Source of the DNA: Rugamonas rubra
Lineage (GTDB): Bacteria > Pseudomonadota > Gammaproteobacteria > Burkholderiales > Burkholderiaceae_D
Assembly (NCBI RefSeq): GCF_900114705.1
Contig: NZ_FOTW01000007.1
Coordinates: 186,001-250,000 of the forward strand
Reading direction: 5' to 3'
DNA: 64,000 bases
Position numbers and translations under genes: made by a program. Below are positions 1 to 10,229 of the stretch, piece after piece; the first letter of the stretch is position 1, and each line of letters starts with the position of its first letter. The notes below the pieces were generated by a model that was not told where the DNA came from, made no database searches, and was given only the letters and a program-made list of their open reading frames with translations.

Positions 1-67
1 TGTCCCCTCAGTTGTTCAACAGCCAATAAGAAAATGGTACTAAATCGACACCGTGCAGAATCTTGCC

Positions 68-114
68 GGCGGGCGGCGGGCGGACCGAAGGGGCCGGCCG
101 CCGCCCGCCGTTTT
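68..114 (+). terminator. GC-rich hairpin followed by TTTT
   Basis: A 12-bp stem (68-79 with 98-109) is followed by TTTT on the plus strand. It lies just past the 3' end of the thiolase gene, so it could end a plus-strand transcript entering from the left of the window. On the minus strand it has no T-run, so its use by the thiolase transcript is uncertain. Confidence 0.4.
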
Positions 115-116
115 GC

Positions 117-1295
117 TTACGCGCGCTCGATGGCCAGCGCCACGCCCATGCCGCCGCCGATGCACAGCGAGGCCAGGCCCTTCTTGGCGTCGCGCCGCAC
201 CATCTCGTGCAGCAGGGTCACCAGGATGCGGGCGCCGGACGCGCCGATCGGGTGGCCGATGGCGATCGCGCCGCCATTGACGTTGATCTTGCTGGTATCC
301 CAGCCCATCTCCTTGTTGACGGCGATGGCCTGGGCGGCGAAGGCCTCGTTGATCTCCATCAGGTCCAGGTCGTCCGGGGTCCAGCCGGCCTTTTTCAGGC
401 ACAGGCGCGAGGCCGAGACGGGGCCCATGCCCATGATGGTCGGGTCGATGCCGGACGAGGCGTAGGCCTTGACGCGGGCCAGCGGGGTCAGGCCCAGCTC
501 CTTGGCCTGCTTGGCCGACATCATGATGACGGCGGCGGCGCCGTCGTTGATGCCCGAGGCGTTGCCGGCGGTGACGCTGCCGGCCTTGTCGAAGGCCGGA
601 CGCAGCGACGACAGCGACTCGATGGTCGAACCGGCTTTGACGTATTCGTCATTGTCGAAGACGATGTTGCCCTTCTTCTGCACGATCTCCAGCGGCAGGA
701 TCTCGTCCTTGAACTTGCCGGCCTTTTGCGCCGCTTCCGCCTTCAGCTGCGATTGCAGCGCGAACTCGTCCTGCTCGGTGCGCGAGATCTCGTATTTCTT
801 CGCGACGTTCTCGGCGGTGACGCCCATGTGGTACTGGTTGTAGACGTCCCACAGGCCGTCGACGATCATGGTGTCGACCATCTTGGCGTCGCCCATGCGG
901 AAGCCGTCGCGCGAGCCGTTCAGGGCGTGCGGCGCGGCGCTCATGTTTTCCTGGCCGCCGGCGATGATGATGTTGGCGTCGCCGCATTTGATCGCCTGGG
1001 CCGCCAGGTGGGTGGCCTTCAGGCCGCTGCCGCAGACCTTGTTGATGGTGTAGGCCGGGATGCTGCTCGGCAGGCCCGCCTTGATGACGGCCTGGCGCGC
1101 CGGATTCTGGCCGACGGCGGCGGTCAGCACTTGGCCGAGGATGGCTTCGCTGATCAGGTTGGGATCGATGCCGGTCTGCGCCAGCAGACCCTTGATGACG
1201 TGGGCGCCCAGTTCGGACGCCGGAATCTTGGCCAGGCTACCACCAAACTTGCCAACCGCAGTGCGGCCGGCGGCCACAATAACTACCTCATCCAT
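117..1295 (-). CDS. phaA: Acetyl-CoA C-acetyltransferase (thiolase)
   Basis: Condenses two acetyl-CoA to acetoacetyl-CoA, the first step of PHB synthesis, or runs in reverse in degradation. The 392-aa length is typical for the biosynthetic thiolase family. The nucleophile Cys88 sits in NKVCGSG; His348 (GHPIGASG) and Cys378 (CIGGGMG) complete the catalytic set. The neighbouring phasin-like ORF and the PHB depolymerase near 46 kb favour a PHB role. atoB-type degradation is the alternative, since no phaB or phaC is adjacent. The ATG start matches the usual family N-terminus ([16 protein letters not shown]). Confidence 0.93.
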   Translation of the reverse strand: MDEVVIVAAGRTAVGKFGGSLAKIPASELGAHVIKGLLAQTGIDPNLISEAILGQVLTAAVGQNPARQAVIKAGLPSSIPAYTINKVCGSGLKATHLAAQAIKCGDANIIIAGGQENMSAAPHALNGSRDGFRMGDAKMVDTMIVDGLWDVYNQYHMGVTAENVAKKYEISRTEQDEFALQSQLKAEAAQKAGKFKDEILPLEIVQKKGNIVFDNDEYVKAGSTIESLSSLRPAFDKAGSVTAGNASGINDGAAAVIMMSAKQAKELGLTPLARVKAYASSGIDPTIMGMGPVSASRLCLKKAGWTPDDLDLMEINEAFAAQAIAVNKEMGWDTSKINVNGGAIAIGHPIGASGARILVTLLHEMVRRDAKKGLASLCIGGGMGVALAIERA

Positions 1296-1435
1296 TTATA
1301 TCTCCAATACTAAGGTTAAGCCACAATCGGTCCTGCCAAAATTGCTCCAAAGCTAGTGCCAGCCCCGTTCGCGGGGCGCTGTCTAATTTTTATCATACGC
1401 CTCCGCCACGCTTGCGCGGGCGGTATTTGGGAAAA

Positions 1436-1642
1436 CTAAGGTAGGGCTTCCTGTTGGGCAACAAGCAACTGGCGAGTGGCGACGGTGCTTTCCGCCAGCG
1501 AGCTGCGGAAAGTTTCCACATTGCGCTCGACCTCGGCCATGCCGTTGTCGAAGGCCGCCTCGGTGAGAGCATGGAAACTAGCCAGTTGCGCCTCATATAG
1601 GGCCCGTCCGGCGATCACGAATTGTTCAGAAAAAATAAACAT
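1436..1642 (-). CDS. Short phasin-like protein
   Basis: A 68-aa ORF starting MFIFSEQFVIAG. The ATG at 1642 has AGGGA just upstream; an in-frame ATG at 1657 is less well placed. The helical, Ala/Glu-rich sequence with alternating hydrophobic positions resembles the N-terminal part of PHB-granule phasins, which usually run to about 180 aa. The stop follows EALP and the other frames downstream do not continue the family. It is therefore either a naturally small phasin or a 3'-truncated one. The upstream thiolase on the same strand supports a PHB context. Confidence 0.5.
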   Translation of the reverse strand: MFIFSEQFVIAGRALYEAQLASFHALTEAAFDNGMAEVERNVETFRSSLAESTVATRQLLVAQQEALP

Positions 1643-1790
1643 GGCGTTCCCTATCATATTGATTGAATTGCCCTGCCGTTCAAACGTGTCGTTCTCACCA
1701 CACAGCCACCCATGCTAAGGGCCGCCTTCCAACTTGGCCTTGATCAAAATCAAACCATTGTTTGCATTCTGAATAAACAGTAACAAAAAG

Positions 1791-2699
1791 TCACGATAAT
1801 AATTTGATACCATCCAGCGTGCCGGCGCACTGCTCGCGTATCACGTTGACGAAGTCCAGCACATACGCCTTTTGCTGCAGCGCCAGCGGCACGGAAACGA
1901 ACAAATCGCTCCACAGCCCCTGCTCGCCGACCGGCCGCGCCACCACGTAGTCGTAGTCGACATAGTTCTTGATGGCCCAGTTGGGCAGCGCGGCGACGCC
2001 GCGCCGGCTCGCCACCAGTTGCAGGATGGCCACCGTCAGCTCGGCGCTGCGCCGCTCGAACTGCACGCCGGCCGGGCGCAGCACCTCGCGGATCAAGTCG
2101 ATGCGCGCCTCCGGCACCGGATAGGTGATCAGGGTCTCGCCCTCGAAGTCGCTGGCGGCCAGCCGGCGCAAGGCCTGCAGGCGGTGCTTCTGCGCCATCA
2201 CCACCAAAATCTCGAAGCGGAACAGGGGGAAGGTGGCGAAGTCCGGGCCGTAGGGCGAGCCGATCACCAGGTCGGCCTCGCCGCTGCGCAGCAGCTCGGC
2301 CGGCTCGCTGTGGAAGCCCGACACCAGGTCGATCTCCACCTCCGGCCAGCGGCGGCGGAACTCGTCCATCACCGGCATCAACCAATCGAAACAGGTGTGG
2401 CACTCCAAGGCGACGCGCAACTGGCCCTGGTCGCCCTGCGACAGGCGCGACACCTCGCGCTCGCATTGCTCGATCTCGGGCAGCAGCAGGTCGGCCAGCT
2501 TGAGCAGGCGGGAACCGGTGGCGGTGAAGCCGATCGGCACCGATTTTCGCTCAAATAGCGGCCCGCCGTAGCGATCCTCCAGCAACTTGATTTGATGCGA
2601 CAGGGCCGACTGGGTCAGGTTGAGGAGTTGCGCGGCCCGCACCAGGCTGCCGGCCGAGCGCAGCGCGCTCAGGGTGCGTAGATGGCGAATCTCTAGCAT
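1791..2699 (-). CDS. metR: LysR-type regulator MetR
   Basis: A 302-aa LysR-family regulator: winged HTH at about residues 1-60, then the effector-binding domain from about 90. In the family MetR uses homocysteine as co-effector and activates metE/metH. Assignment rests on sequence character (recognition region NLTQSALSHQIKLLE), on being divergent from metE, and on a perfect TGAA-N5-TTCA box in the 107-bp spacer. The start is the first ATG before the conserved LEIRHLRTL. Confidence 0.9.
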   Translation of the reverse strand: MLEIRHLRTLSALRSAGSLVRAAQLLNLTQSALSHQIKLLEDRYGGPLFERKSVPIGFTATGSRLLKLADLLLPEIEQCEREVSRLSQGDQGQLRVALECHTCFDWLMPVMDEFRRRWPEVEIDLVSGFHSEPAELLRSGEADLVIGSPYGPDFATFPLFRFEILVVMAQKHRLQALRRLAASDFEGETLITYPVPEARIDLIREVLRPAGVQFERRSAELTVAILQLVASRRGVAALPNWAIKNYVDYDYVVARPVGEQGLWSDLFVSVPLALQQKAYVLDFVNVIREQCAGTLDGIKLLS

Positions 2700-2709
2700 G
2701 GTTTATGTA

Positions 2710-2722
2710 TGAATTCTTTTCA
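2710..2722. promoter_or_regulatory. MetR box (TGAA-N5-TTCA)
   Basis: The 13-bp sequence TGAATTCTTTTCA exactly fits the known MetR consensus. It lies 10 bp upstream of the metR start and about 40 bp upstream of a TATAAA -10-like hexamer (2752-2757) facing metE. That hexamer has no good -35, as expected for an activator-dependent promoter. One box could serve both activation of metE and autoregulation of metR. Confidence 0.75.
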
Positions 2723-2806
2723 TGTTAAGTCGCAAAATCTTTCGTTTTGATTATAAATCAGATTGCGGCACACTTTATCGCACCATTATTAAATGCGAAT
2801 GACATC

Positions 2807-5182
2807 ATGACAAAAAATATACAAATCCACATTCCCGGCTTCCCCCGCATCGGCGCCAAGCGCGAACTGAAGCAGGCCTTGGAGTCGCACTGGCGCGGCG
2901 AGACCACGGCCGAAGCGCTGGAACACACCGGCCGCGAGCTGCGCGCGCGCCACTGGGCGCTGCAGCGCGACGCCGGCCTGGACTTCGTCACCGTCGGCGA
3001 CTTCGCCTTCTACGACCAGGTGGCCAACCACATCCAACTGTTCGGCTGCGAGCCGGCGCGCTTCGGCTTCGCGCCGGCCACGCCGCCGCTGCAACGCTAC
3101 TTCGCCATGGCGCGCGGCGTCGGCAACAGCGCCGACGGCGACGGCACCACCCCGACCGCCTGCGGCAACCCGGCCTGCGCCGAGCATGCCGGCCAGGCCG
3201 AGCAGTCCGGCCACGAGGGCCACCACGGCGCCGCGCTGGAGATGACCAAGTGGTTCGACACCAACTACCACTACCTGGTGCCGGAGTTCTCGCCGCTGAC
3301 CCGCTTCGCGCTGGCTGGCGAACGCCTGCTGGCCGAGGTGGCCGAGGCGCAGGCGCTGGGCCACGCCGTCAAGGCAGTGCTGCTGGGACCGCTGACCTTC
3401 CTCTGGCTGGGCAAGAGCAAGCGGGCCGGCTTCGACCGCCTGTCGCTGCTGCAACAATTGCTGCCGGTCTACGGCGCCCTGCTCGACCAGCTGAAGACGC
3501 TGGGCGTGGCCTGGGTGCAGATCGACGAGCCCATCCTCGGCCTCGACCTGCCCGGCGCGTGGCGCAGCGCCTTCGACCCGACCTACTGGCAGTTGAACCA
3601 GGTCGGCGTGCCGCTGCTGCTGGCGACCTATTTCTCGCCGCTGGAGGAGAACCTGAGCCTGGCCTGCCGCCTGCCGGTGGCCGGCCTGCACGTCGACGGC
3701 GTGCGCGCCGCCCACGAGCTGACCAGCATCGCCGACTGGCTGCCGCACCACAAGGTGCTGTCGGTCGGCATCGTCGACGGCCGCAACATCTGGCGCAGCG
3801 ACCTCGACGCCGCGCTGGCCGCGCTGGCGCCGCTGCTGGCCAAGCGCGGCGGCAAGCTGTGGCTGGCCACCTCCTGCTCGCTGCTGCACGTGCCGTTCAG
3901 CCTGGCCGGGGAGGACCAGCTCGACGCCGAGGTGCGCGGCTGGCTGGCCGGCGCCACGGAAAAACTGGCCGAGCTGGCCCTGCTGCAACAGACCCTGGCC
4001 GGGGCCGACACCGCCGCCGCCCTGCAACAATCGCGCGACGCCATCGCCGGGCGGCGCGCCAGCGGCCGGGTGCACAACGCCGCCGTGGCGGCCCGCCTGG
4101 CCGCGCTGCCGGCCGACGCCGACCGCCGCGCCGCCCCCTTCGCCGCGCGCCAGGCGGCGCAGCGCGAACGGCTGCGCCTGCCGCTGTTCCCCACCACCAC
4201 CATCGGCTCCTTCCCGCAGACGGCGGCGATCCGCGCCGCCCGCGCCGGCTTCAAGCGCGGCGAACTGGACGCCGGCCAGTACCGCGGCGCCATGCAAGCC
4301 GAGATCGCCGACGCCGTGCAACGCCAGGAGGCGCTGGGGCTGGACGTGCTGGTGCACGGCGAGGCCGAGCGCAACGACATGGTCGAATACTTCGGCGAGC
4401 AGCTCGACGGCTTCGTCTTCACCCGCTACGGCTGGGTGCAATCCTACGGCTCGCGCTGCGTCAAGCCGCCGGTGATCTTCGGCGACGTGGCGCGGCCGCG
4501 CGCCATGACGGTGGACTGGACGGTGCACGCGCAGAGCCTGACGGCGCGGCCGATGAAGGGCATGCTGACCGGCCCGATCACCATCCTGCAATGGTCCTTC
4601 GTGCGCGACGACCAGCCGCGCGCGCGGACCGCGCTGCAACTGGCGCTGGCGATCCGCGACGAGGTGGCCGACCTGCAACAGGCCGGCATCGCCATCATCC
4701 AGATCGACGAGCCGGCCGTGCGCGAGGGCCTGCCGCTGCGCCGCGGCCGCTGGGACGAGTACCTGGGCTGGGCCACCCGCGCCTTCCGCGTCGCCGCCGG
4801 CGCGGCGGCCGACACGACGCAGATCCACACCCACATGTGCTACGCCGAGTTCAACGACATCCTGCCACAGATCGCCGCGATGGACGCCGACGTCATCACC
4901 ATCGAGACCAGCCGCTCGGACATGGAGTTGCTGGCCGGCTTCGGCCAGTTCCGCTACCCCAACGAGATCGGCCCCGGCGTCTACGACATCCACTCGCCGC
5001 GCGTGCCCGACGCCGCCGAGATGGTGCGCCTGCTGCGCAAGGCCAGCGCGGTCATTCCTGCCGGCAACCTTTGGGTCAACCCGGACTGCGGCCTGAAGAC
5101 CCGTGGCTGGGCCGAGACCGAGGCGGCGCTGCGCCAGATGGTGGCGGCGGCGCACCAGCTGCGCGCCGAGCAGGCCGCCTAG
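2807..5182 (+). CDS. metE: Cobalamin-independent methionine synthase MetE
   Basis: Transfers the methyl group of 5-methyltetrahydropteroyl-triglutamate to homocysteine. From ATG 2807 the protein is 791 aa and begins [15 protein letters not shown], the usual MetE N-terminus; an ATG 20 codons upstream is in frame but lies in the promoter region. Zinc-site motifs IHTHMCY and [11 protein letters not shown] are present near the C-terminus. It is about 35 aa longer than the E. coli enzyme, largely because of a Cys/His-rich insertion at residues 108-143 before [12 protein letters not shown]. The gene is divergent from metR and presumably MetR-activated. Confidence 0.97.
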   Translation: MTKNIQIHIPGFPRIGAKRELKQALESHWRGETTAEALEHTGRELRARHWALQRDAGLDFVTVGDFAFYDQVANHIQLFGCEPARFGFAPATPPLQRYFAMARGVGNSADGDGTTPTACGNPACAEHAGQAEQSGHEGHHGAALEMTKWFDTNYHYLVPEFSPLTRFALAGERLLAEVAEAQALGHAVKAVLLGPLTFLWLGKSKRAGFDRLSLLQQLLPVYGALLDQLKTLGVAWVQIDEPILGLDLPGAWRSAFDPTYWQLNQVGVPLLLATYFSPLEENLSLACRLPVAGLHVDGVRAAHELTSIADWLPHHKVLSVGIVDGRNIWRSDLDAALAALAPLLAKRGGKLWLATSCSLLHVPFSLAGEDQLDAEVRGWLAGATEKLAELALLQQTLAGADTAAALQQSRDAIAGRRASGRVHNAAVAARLAALPADADRRAAPFAARQAAQRERLRLPLFPTTTIGSFPQTAAIRAARAGFKRGELDAGQYRGAMQAEIADAVQRQEALGLDVLVHGEAERNDMVEYFGEQLDGFVFTRYGWVQSYGSRCVKPPVIFGDVARPRAMTVDWTVHAQSLTARPMKGMLTGPITILQWSFVRDDQPRARTALQLALAIRDEVADLQQAGIAIIQIDEPAVREGLPLRRGRWDEYLGWATRAFRVAAGAAADTTQIHTHMCYAEFNDILPQIAAMDADVITIETSRSDMELLAGFGQFRYPNEIGPGVYDIHSPRVPDAAEMVRLLRKASAVIPAGNLWVNPDCGLKTRGWAETEAALRQMVAAAHQLRAEQAA

Positions 5183-5209
5183 CCCAAGTCGACACACCCC
5201 CGCAAGCCT

Positions 5210-5239
5210 GGGGTCGGACCCCGTACGGGGTCCGACCCC
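5210..5239. repeat. 30-bp perfect palindrome, dispersed family copy 1
   Basis: Perfect palindrome with arms GGGGTCGGACCCC around the centre GTAC, in the metE-minC gap 27 bp after the metE stop. It shares its design with copies at 47720, 52548 and 59222, with GGACC replacing TGACC in the arms. It may act as a terminator-like hairpin, but no T-run follows. Confidence 0.8.
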
Positions 5240-5449
5240 TGCCTTGGCCCCGGGGTCGCTCCCGCCGCCCCGGCGCGCACGCCGCGCCAGCCCGCATGGC
5301 TGCGCCGTTTGATTGCACGCGCCCTCCCATTTCCCCGCTTTCCACAGTAAAATGCTTGTGCCCGCGCATCAGCGCGACGTTATCGCCAAGGCGGCAGCGC
5401 AGGGCAACACTGGCCCCAGCCTGTCGCCGACCCACTCACCATTTCGCCC

Positions 5450-6247
5450 ATGTCCAAAAGCCTGTTCCAAAAGCCGATCGAGATCAAGATTTCCACCGTG
5501 GTCGCGGTGTCCGCCATCCTCTCCACCGCGGACCGCATCGCGCTCGACGCCGCGCTCAAGGAGATGACCGGCGGCAGCACCGACTTTTTCGAGGACGACC
5601 TGACCGTCATCGACATCGGCAATCTGGCGCCGGGCGCCGAGCCGGTCGACTGGGACGGCATCATCGCCCTGCTCAAGCAATACCGCCTGAACCCGGTGGC
5701 GGTGCGCAACGCCGCGCCCGAGATGGCGGCGGCGATCGCCGCCCACGGCCTGACCGTCGAGCCGGCCAACCGCCGCCGCGACGAGGCCGAGGCGGCCGAG
5801 GCCAAGCCGGCCAAGCCGGCCGCCGCGCCGGCCGCGCCGCTGCCGGTGCCCGGCCCGGCCGCGCTGGCCAACGCCGGCGCCGCCACCGCCCTGCTCACGC
5901 CCGGCACCATGATCATCGACACGCCGGTGCGCGCCGGCCAGCGCATCTACGCCCGCGGCTGCGACCTGATCATCACCGCCGTCGTCAACAACGGCGCCGA
6001 GATCATCGCCGACGGCAGCATCCACGTCTACAACACGCTGAACGGACGCGCCCTGGCCGGCGCCTCCGGCAACGCCGACGCCCGCATCTTCGCGCTGGGC
6101 ATGGCGCCCGAGCTGGTCTCGATCGCCGGCGTCTACCGCACCTTCGAGGACGGTTTCCCCGCCGAGTTCGCCCGCGTGCCGGCGCAAATTCGCTTGGTCG
6201 GCGACCGAATCGATATACTATCTGTCAATTCCGCATCCCGCGCCTAA
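5450..6247 (+). CDS. minC: Septum site-determining protein MinC
   Basis: FtsZ polymerisation inhibitor that blocks polar division together with MinD. The 265-aa protein has the N-terminal MinC domain (about 1-105), a Lys/Pro/Ala-rich linker (about 108-135) and the C-terminal beta-helix domain (about 145-260; TPVRAGQRIYARGCDLIITA). The first gene of minCDE, it ends 37 bp before minD. Confidence 0.96.
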   Translation: MSKSLFQKPIEIKISTVVAVSAILSTADRIALDAALKEMTGGSTDFFEDDLTVIDIGNLAPGAEPVDWDGIIALLKQYRLNPVAVRNAAPEMAAAIAAHGLTVEPANRRRDEAEAAEAKPAKPAAAPAAPLPVPGPAALANAGAATALLTPGTMIIDTPVRAGQRIYARGCDLIITAVVNNGAEIIADGSIHVYNTLNGRALAGASGNADARIFALGMAPELVSIAGVYRTFEDGFPAEFARVPAQIRLVGDRIDILSVNSASRA

Positions 6248-6284
6248 GCCCCGGCTTACGCTCGCACTCTGAAAAGGATTATTT

Positions 6285-7100
6285 GTGGCAAGAATTATTG
6301 TTGTAACGTCCGGCAAGGGCGGTGTCGGTAAGACGACTTCCAGCGCCAGCTTCTCCACCGGCCTGGCCATGCGCGGCCACAAGACCGCCGTGATCGACTT
6401 CGACGTCGGCCTGCGCAACCTCGACCTGATCATGGGCTGCGAACGCCGCGTGGTGTACGACCTGATCAACGTGATCAACAAGGAGGCCTCGCTGACCCAG
6501 GCCATGATCAAGGACAAGCACTGCGACAACCTGTTCATCCTGCCCGCCTCGCAGACGCGCGACAAGGACGCCCTGTCCGAGGACGGCGTCGAACAGGTGC
6601 TGCACGAGATGATCAACATGGGCTTCGAGTACATCATCTGCGACTCGCCGGCCGGCATCGAGCACGGCGCGCTGATGGCGCTGACCTTCGCCGACGAGGC
6701 CATCATCGTCACCAACCCGGAAGTGTCGTCGGTGCGCGATTCCGACCGCATCCTCGGCATCATCCAGGCCAAGTCGCGCCGCGCCCAGACGGGCGGCGAA
6801 CCGGTCAAGGAACACCTGTTGATCACCCGCTACTCGCCGAAACGGGTCGAGGCCGACGAGATGCTGTCGCACGAGGACGTGCAGGAGATCCTGCGCATTC
6901 CCCTGATCGGCATCATCCCCGAGTCGGAATCGGTGCTGCACGCCTCCAACCAGGGCAATCCGGCGATCCACTTCAAGGGCACCGACGTGGCCGAGGCCTA
7001 CGAAGACGTGGTCTCGCGCTTCCTCGGCCAGGACGTGCCGCTGCGCTTTACCACCTACGAAAAGCCCGGCCTGCTGCAGCGCATTTTTGGGAGCAAGTGA
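6285..7100 (+). CDS. minD: Septum site-determining ATPase MinD
   Basis: Membrane-associated ParA-type ATPase that recruits MinC and oscillates with MinE. It has 271 aa, a deviant Walker A motif [10 protein letters not shown] at the N-terminus, and a C-terminal amphipathic tail ending LLQRIFGSK that fits the membrane-targeting sequence. The start is GTG with AAAAGGA upstream. minE begins one base after its stop. Confidence 0.98.
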   Translation: MARIIVVTSGKGGVGKTTSSASFSTGLAMRGHKTAVIDFDVGLRNLDLIMGCERRVVYDLINVINKEASLTQAMIKDKHCDNLFILPASQTRDKDALSEDGVEQVLHEMINMGFEYIICDSPAGIEHGALMALTFADEAIIVTNPEVSSVRDSDRILGIIQAKSRRAQTGGEPVKEHLLITRYSPKRVEADEMLSHEDVQEILRIPLIGIIPESESVLHASNQGNPAIHFKGTDVAEAYEDVVSRFLGQDVPLRFTTYEKPGLLQRIFGSK

Positions 7101-7101
7101 C

Positions 7102-7353
7102 ATGGCTCTGCTTTCCTTTCTGTTCCCTTCCAAACCGAAAACCGCCTCGGCGGCCAAGGAACGGCTGCAGATCATCATCGCGCGCGAGCGCAACGGCCGT
7201 GGCGGCCCGGACTTCCTGCCCGCCCTGCACAAGGAATTGATCGAGGTGATCTCCAAGTACACCAAGGTCAACGCCGACGACATCAAGATCTCGCTGGACC
7301 GCCAGGGCAACCTGGAGGTGCTCGACGTCAACGTGGTGCTGCCGGACGCCTGA
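7102..7353 (+). CDS. minE: Cell division topological specificity factor MinE
   Basis: An 83-aa protein that stimulates MinD ATPase and releases it from the membrane, driving Min oscillation. The N-terminal membrane-binding segment [11 protein letters not shown] and the anti-MinCD region ([13 protein letters not shown]) are clear. The ATG at 7102 is preferred over an in-frame upstream codon inside minD because it gives the family N-terminus and direct coupling to minD. Confidence 0.97.
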   Translation: MALLSFLFPSKPKTASAAKERLQIIIARERNGRGGPDFLPALHKELIEVISKYTKVNADDIKISLDRQGNLEVLDVNVVLPDA

Positions 7354-8036
7354 TCCGGCACCCTGGCAATGCCGGCAACACCGCCGGCCCGGCGCCCCCA
7401 GCGGCGCCGGCGCCCTGCCGGCCGCCGCCGGCCGCCCAGGCCCCTCCTGCCCCCCTGCCGGGCCGCCTCCCTGCATTCCCAGTCGCACTCCCGGTTCAAT
7501 TCCCCGTGGCATGCTTCGTGTCACAAACTTACCCCTTAGCACGCTAACCGCGTCGTCCGCCGCGCCGCCCCGTCCGCCTATACAAGTCGCCGGACGCCGT
7601 CGCCGCGCCCGGCACCCGGGCGCGCGCCACCGCCGCGACCACCGCCCAAAAAAGCGGCAAGCGCGCCACAAACGGCGCCAGCGCCAATTGCCGCCGGTAC
7701 AGCGGCCGCCGCGTCGCCGTCCGCCCTATGAGGCGGTACTCCCCCGGTACTGTTCCGCCGGCCTCGCCAGCGTGTTTTTCGGCCCCCGCGAGGGCCGCCA
7801 GGCCGCATGTAGACTTGCTTTTCGGCCATTTTTTGATTGAACTCGGCCATGTTACCGTGTACCGTATAAACGTCAGCTGAGTTCGCATAAAAGTAACATT
7901 TATGTCCAAAAGAAAAGTTTTTAGCTTTTTTACTAACTAATTTTGTAAATCTCTGTTATATTCAAAGTGACTATTCCTTAACATTTCACGACGGGTGGCA
8001 GAAGTGGTGCCGCCGGTCGCTCTATCCTGTTCAATC
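7354..8036. other. Long intergenic region after minE
   Basis: About 680 bp without a convincing gene. The first 400 bp are extremely GC-rich; open frames exist on both strands but are Arg/Gly/Pro-rich and lack family features. The last 180 bp turn AT-rich and hold an extended -10-like TGTTATATT at 7954-7962, probably serving the following response regulator. Confidence 0.6.
7954..7962 (+). promoter_or_regulatory. Extended -10-like promoter element
   Basis: TGTTATATT in an AT-rich stretch 75 bp before the response-regulator ATG. No good -35 is visible, which an extended -10 can tolerate. Offered on sequence resemblance only. Confidence 0.35.
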
Positions 8037-8726
8037 ATGAGAATCGCCGTACTTGACAACGACCGCAGCCAAGCCGATCTGATATGCCAGGTGCTGACGT
8101 CGGCCGGCCACGCCTGCCATAGTTTTCAAACCAGCAAGGACTTGCAGGCGCAGTTGCGCAAGGACAGCTACGACATGCTGATCCTCGACTGGCAGGTGGT
8201 CGACCTGAGCGGCGCCGAGGTGCTGCGCCGCGTGCGCGACAAGCTGACCGACAACGCCCCGGTGATGTTCATGACCACCAGCTCGGGCGAGGACGACATC
8301 GTCGCCGGCCTGGCCGCCGGCGCCGACGACTATATGATCAAGCCGCTGCGCCGCAGCGAGATGGTGGCGCGCGTGCAGGCGCTGCTGCGGCGCGCCTATC
8401 CGGCGCAGAACGGCGCCGAGCAGCTGCAGTTCGGCCAGTACATCTTCGAGACGCGGCCCGGCCGCCTGCTGATGGACGGCATCGTGCTCGACGTCACGCA
8501 CAAGGAGTTCTACCTGGCGCTGCTGTTTTTCCGCAACATCGGCCGGCCGCTGTCGCGCGCCTACATCCACGAGGCGGTGTGGATACGCGAGACGGCCGTG
8601 CCGTCGCGCACCATGGACACCCACGTCTCGCGCGTGCGCAACAAACTGCAACTTAAGCCGGAGAACGGCTTCCGCCTGGTGCCGGTGTACAGCTACGGCT
8701 ACCGGCTGGAGAAGCTGGGCGCCTGA
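8037..8726 (+). CDS. OmpR-type response regulator
   Basis: A 229-aa two-component regulator: receiver domain (about 1-118, with DN near the N-terminus, the phospho-acceptor Asp in MLILDWQVV and a conserved Lys in MIKPLRR) and a C-terminal winged-helix DNA-binding domain (about 130-228). The start is set by MRIAVLDND, although no clear Shine-Dalgarno sequence precedes it; an upstream in-frame GTG at 7995 is less likely. No histidine kinase is adjacent, so it is an orphan whose partner is unknown. Confidence 0.88.
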   Translation: MRIAVLDNDRSQADLICQVLTSAGHACHSFQTSKDLQAQLRKDSYDMLILDWQVVDLSGAEVLRRVRDKLTDNAPVMFMTTSSGEDDIVAGLAAGADDYMIKPLRRSEMVARVQALLRRAYPAQNGAEQLQFGQYIFETRPGRLLMDGIVLDVTHKEFYLALLFFRNIGRPLSRAYIHEAVWIRETAVPSRTMDTHVSRVRNKLQLKPENGFRLVPVYSYGYRLEKLGA

Positions 8727-8820
8727 GCCCGCGCCGCTCCGGCCCCAACCAGCGGGCCGCCGCCACGGCCGTTCGGCGGCGCCGGCCCCGATCGCCGGGC
8801 AGGATGCCCTTGCAACACGG

Positions 8821-8826
8821 TATAAT
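8821..8826 (+). promoter_or_regulatory. Perfect -10 hexamer upstream of hemA
   Basis: TATAAT lies 30 bp before the hemA start in otherwise GC-rich sequence. No convincing -35 is found at 16-18 bp, so the assignment is tentative. Confidence 0.45.
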
Positions 8827-8856
8827 GTCGCTCAACGTCTCCTGCTTGGTCCCGAA

Positions 8857-10131
8857 ATGCAACTGCTCGCCGTCGGCCTGAACCACCACTCCGCTCCCGT
8901 GTCCCTACGCGAGCAGCTGGCGTTCGCCCCCGAGCAACTGGGCCAGGCGGTGGTGGCGGCGCGCGCCTGGTTCGAGCGGCACGACCCGCACGGCAGCGAC
9001 GAGGCGGCCATCCTGTCGACCTGCAACCGCACCGAGCTGTACGCGGCCAGCCACGGCGCCGACTCGCTCGACGCCGGCGCCCACTTCCTGGCCGACTTCC
9101 ACAAGCTCAACTACGCCGAGCTGCGCCCCCACCTGTACCTGCTGCCGCAGCACGACGCCGTGCGCCACACCTTCCGCGTCGCCTCCGGGCTCGACTCGAT
9201 GGTGCTGGGCGAGACACAGATCCTGGGCCAGATCAAGGACGCCATCCGCACCGCCGACGCCGCCGGCGGCCTGGGCACCTATCTGCACCAGTTGTTCCAG
9301 CGCAGCTTCTCGGTGGCCAAGGAGGTGCGCAGCACCACCGAGATCGGCGCCCACAGCGTGTCGATGGCGGCCGCCGCCGTGCGCCTGTCGCAGCGCATCT
9401 TCGACAAGATCGCCGAGCAGAACGTGCTGTTCATCGGCGCCGGCGAGATGATCGAGCTGTGCGCCACCCACTTCGCCGCGCAGAACCCGAAAAGCATCAC
9501 CATCGCCAACCGCACCATGGAGCGCGGCGAGCAGCTGGCGCACCGCTTCAACGGCCGCGCCATCCGCCTGGCCGAGCTGCAGACCCAGTTGCACCAGTTC
9601 GACATCGTCATCTCCTGCACCGCCTCGTCGCTGCCGCTGATCGGCCTCGGCCTGGTCGAGCGGGCCATCAAGGCGCGCCGCCACAAGCCGATGTTCATGG
9701 TCGACCTGGCCGTGCCGCGCGACATCGAGGCCGAGGTCGGCCGCCTCAGCGACGTCTTCCTGTACACCGTCGACGACCTCGGCAAGGTGGTGCAGACCGG
9801 CATGGAGAACCGCCAGGCCGCCGTGGCCCAGGCCGAGGCGATCATCGCAACCCGCGTCCAGTCCTTCATGCACTGGATCGACGACCGCGCCGTGGTGCCG
9901 GTCATCCAGGGCCTGCAAGAAAGCGGCGAGGCGCTGCGCCTGCACGAGCTCGAGCGCGCCCGCAAGCTGCTGGCCAGGGGCGAGGATGTCGACGCCGTGC
10001 TCGAGGCGCTGTCGCGCGGCCTGACCGCCAAGTTCATGCACGGCCCGCAGCAGGCGCTGCACCGCGCCCAGGGCGAGGAACGGGCCCAACTGGCCAGCCT
10101 GCTGCCGCAGCTGTTCCGCGGCCGCCGTTAG
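8857..10131 (+). CDS. hemA: Glutamyl-tRNA reductase HemA
   Basis: Reduces glutamyl-tRNA(Glu) to glutamate-1-semialdehyde, the first committed step of tetrapyrrole synthesis by the C5 route. The 424-aa protein has catalytic Cys56 in STCNRTE, an NADPH-binding Rossmann segment ([12 protein letters not shown]) and the C-terminal dimerisation helices. Downstream prfA repeats the hemA-prfA-prmC order found in many proteobacteria. Confidence 0.97.
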   Translation: MQLLAVGLNHHSAPVSLREQLAFAPEQLGQAVVAARAWFERHDPHGSDEAAILSTCNRTELYAASHGADSLDAGAHFLADFHKLNYAELRPHLYLLPQHDAVRHTFRVASGLDSMVLGETQILGQIKDAIRTADAAGGLGTYLHQLFQRSFSVAKEVRSTTEIGAHSVSMAAAAVRLSQRIFDKIAEQNVLFIGAGEMIELCATHFAAQNPKSITIANRTMERGEQLAHRFNGRAIRLAELQTQLHQFDIVISCTASSLPLIGLGLVERAIKARRHKPMFMVDLAVPRDIEAEVGRLSDVFLYTVDDLGKVVQTGMENRQAAVAQAEAIIATRVQSFMHWIDDRAVVPVIQGLQESGEALRLHELERARKLLARGEDVDAVLEALSRGLTAKFMHGPQQALHRAQGEERAQLASLLPQLFRGRR

Positions 10132-10229
10132 CGTCCCTGCCGTTTTTCCGCCGCCGCGCGCCGGCGGCCGGCGCCGCCGCGGCGCGCGCCGATTCCCCAT
10201 CCACGACGAACACTCTCACCGAATAAGCT

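Noticed and set aside
1362-1377. GCCCCG-TTCG-CGGGGC hairpin between thiolase and phasin-like gene
   Set aside because: A neat stem with a TTCG loop, but no T-run on the strand of the flanking genes, so it is not called a terminator.
3250-6306. Open frame of more than 1000 codons on the plus strand across metE and minC
   Set aside because: Arg/Ala/Gly/Pro-rich translation with no family features, in another frame of clearly recognised genes; an effect of high GC content.
7511-7909. Open frames on both strands in the gap after minE
   Set aside because: Composition is Arg/Pro/Gly-rich, no ribosome sites and no motifs; kept only as an unexplained gap.
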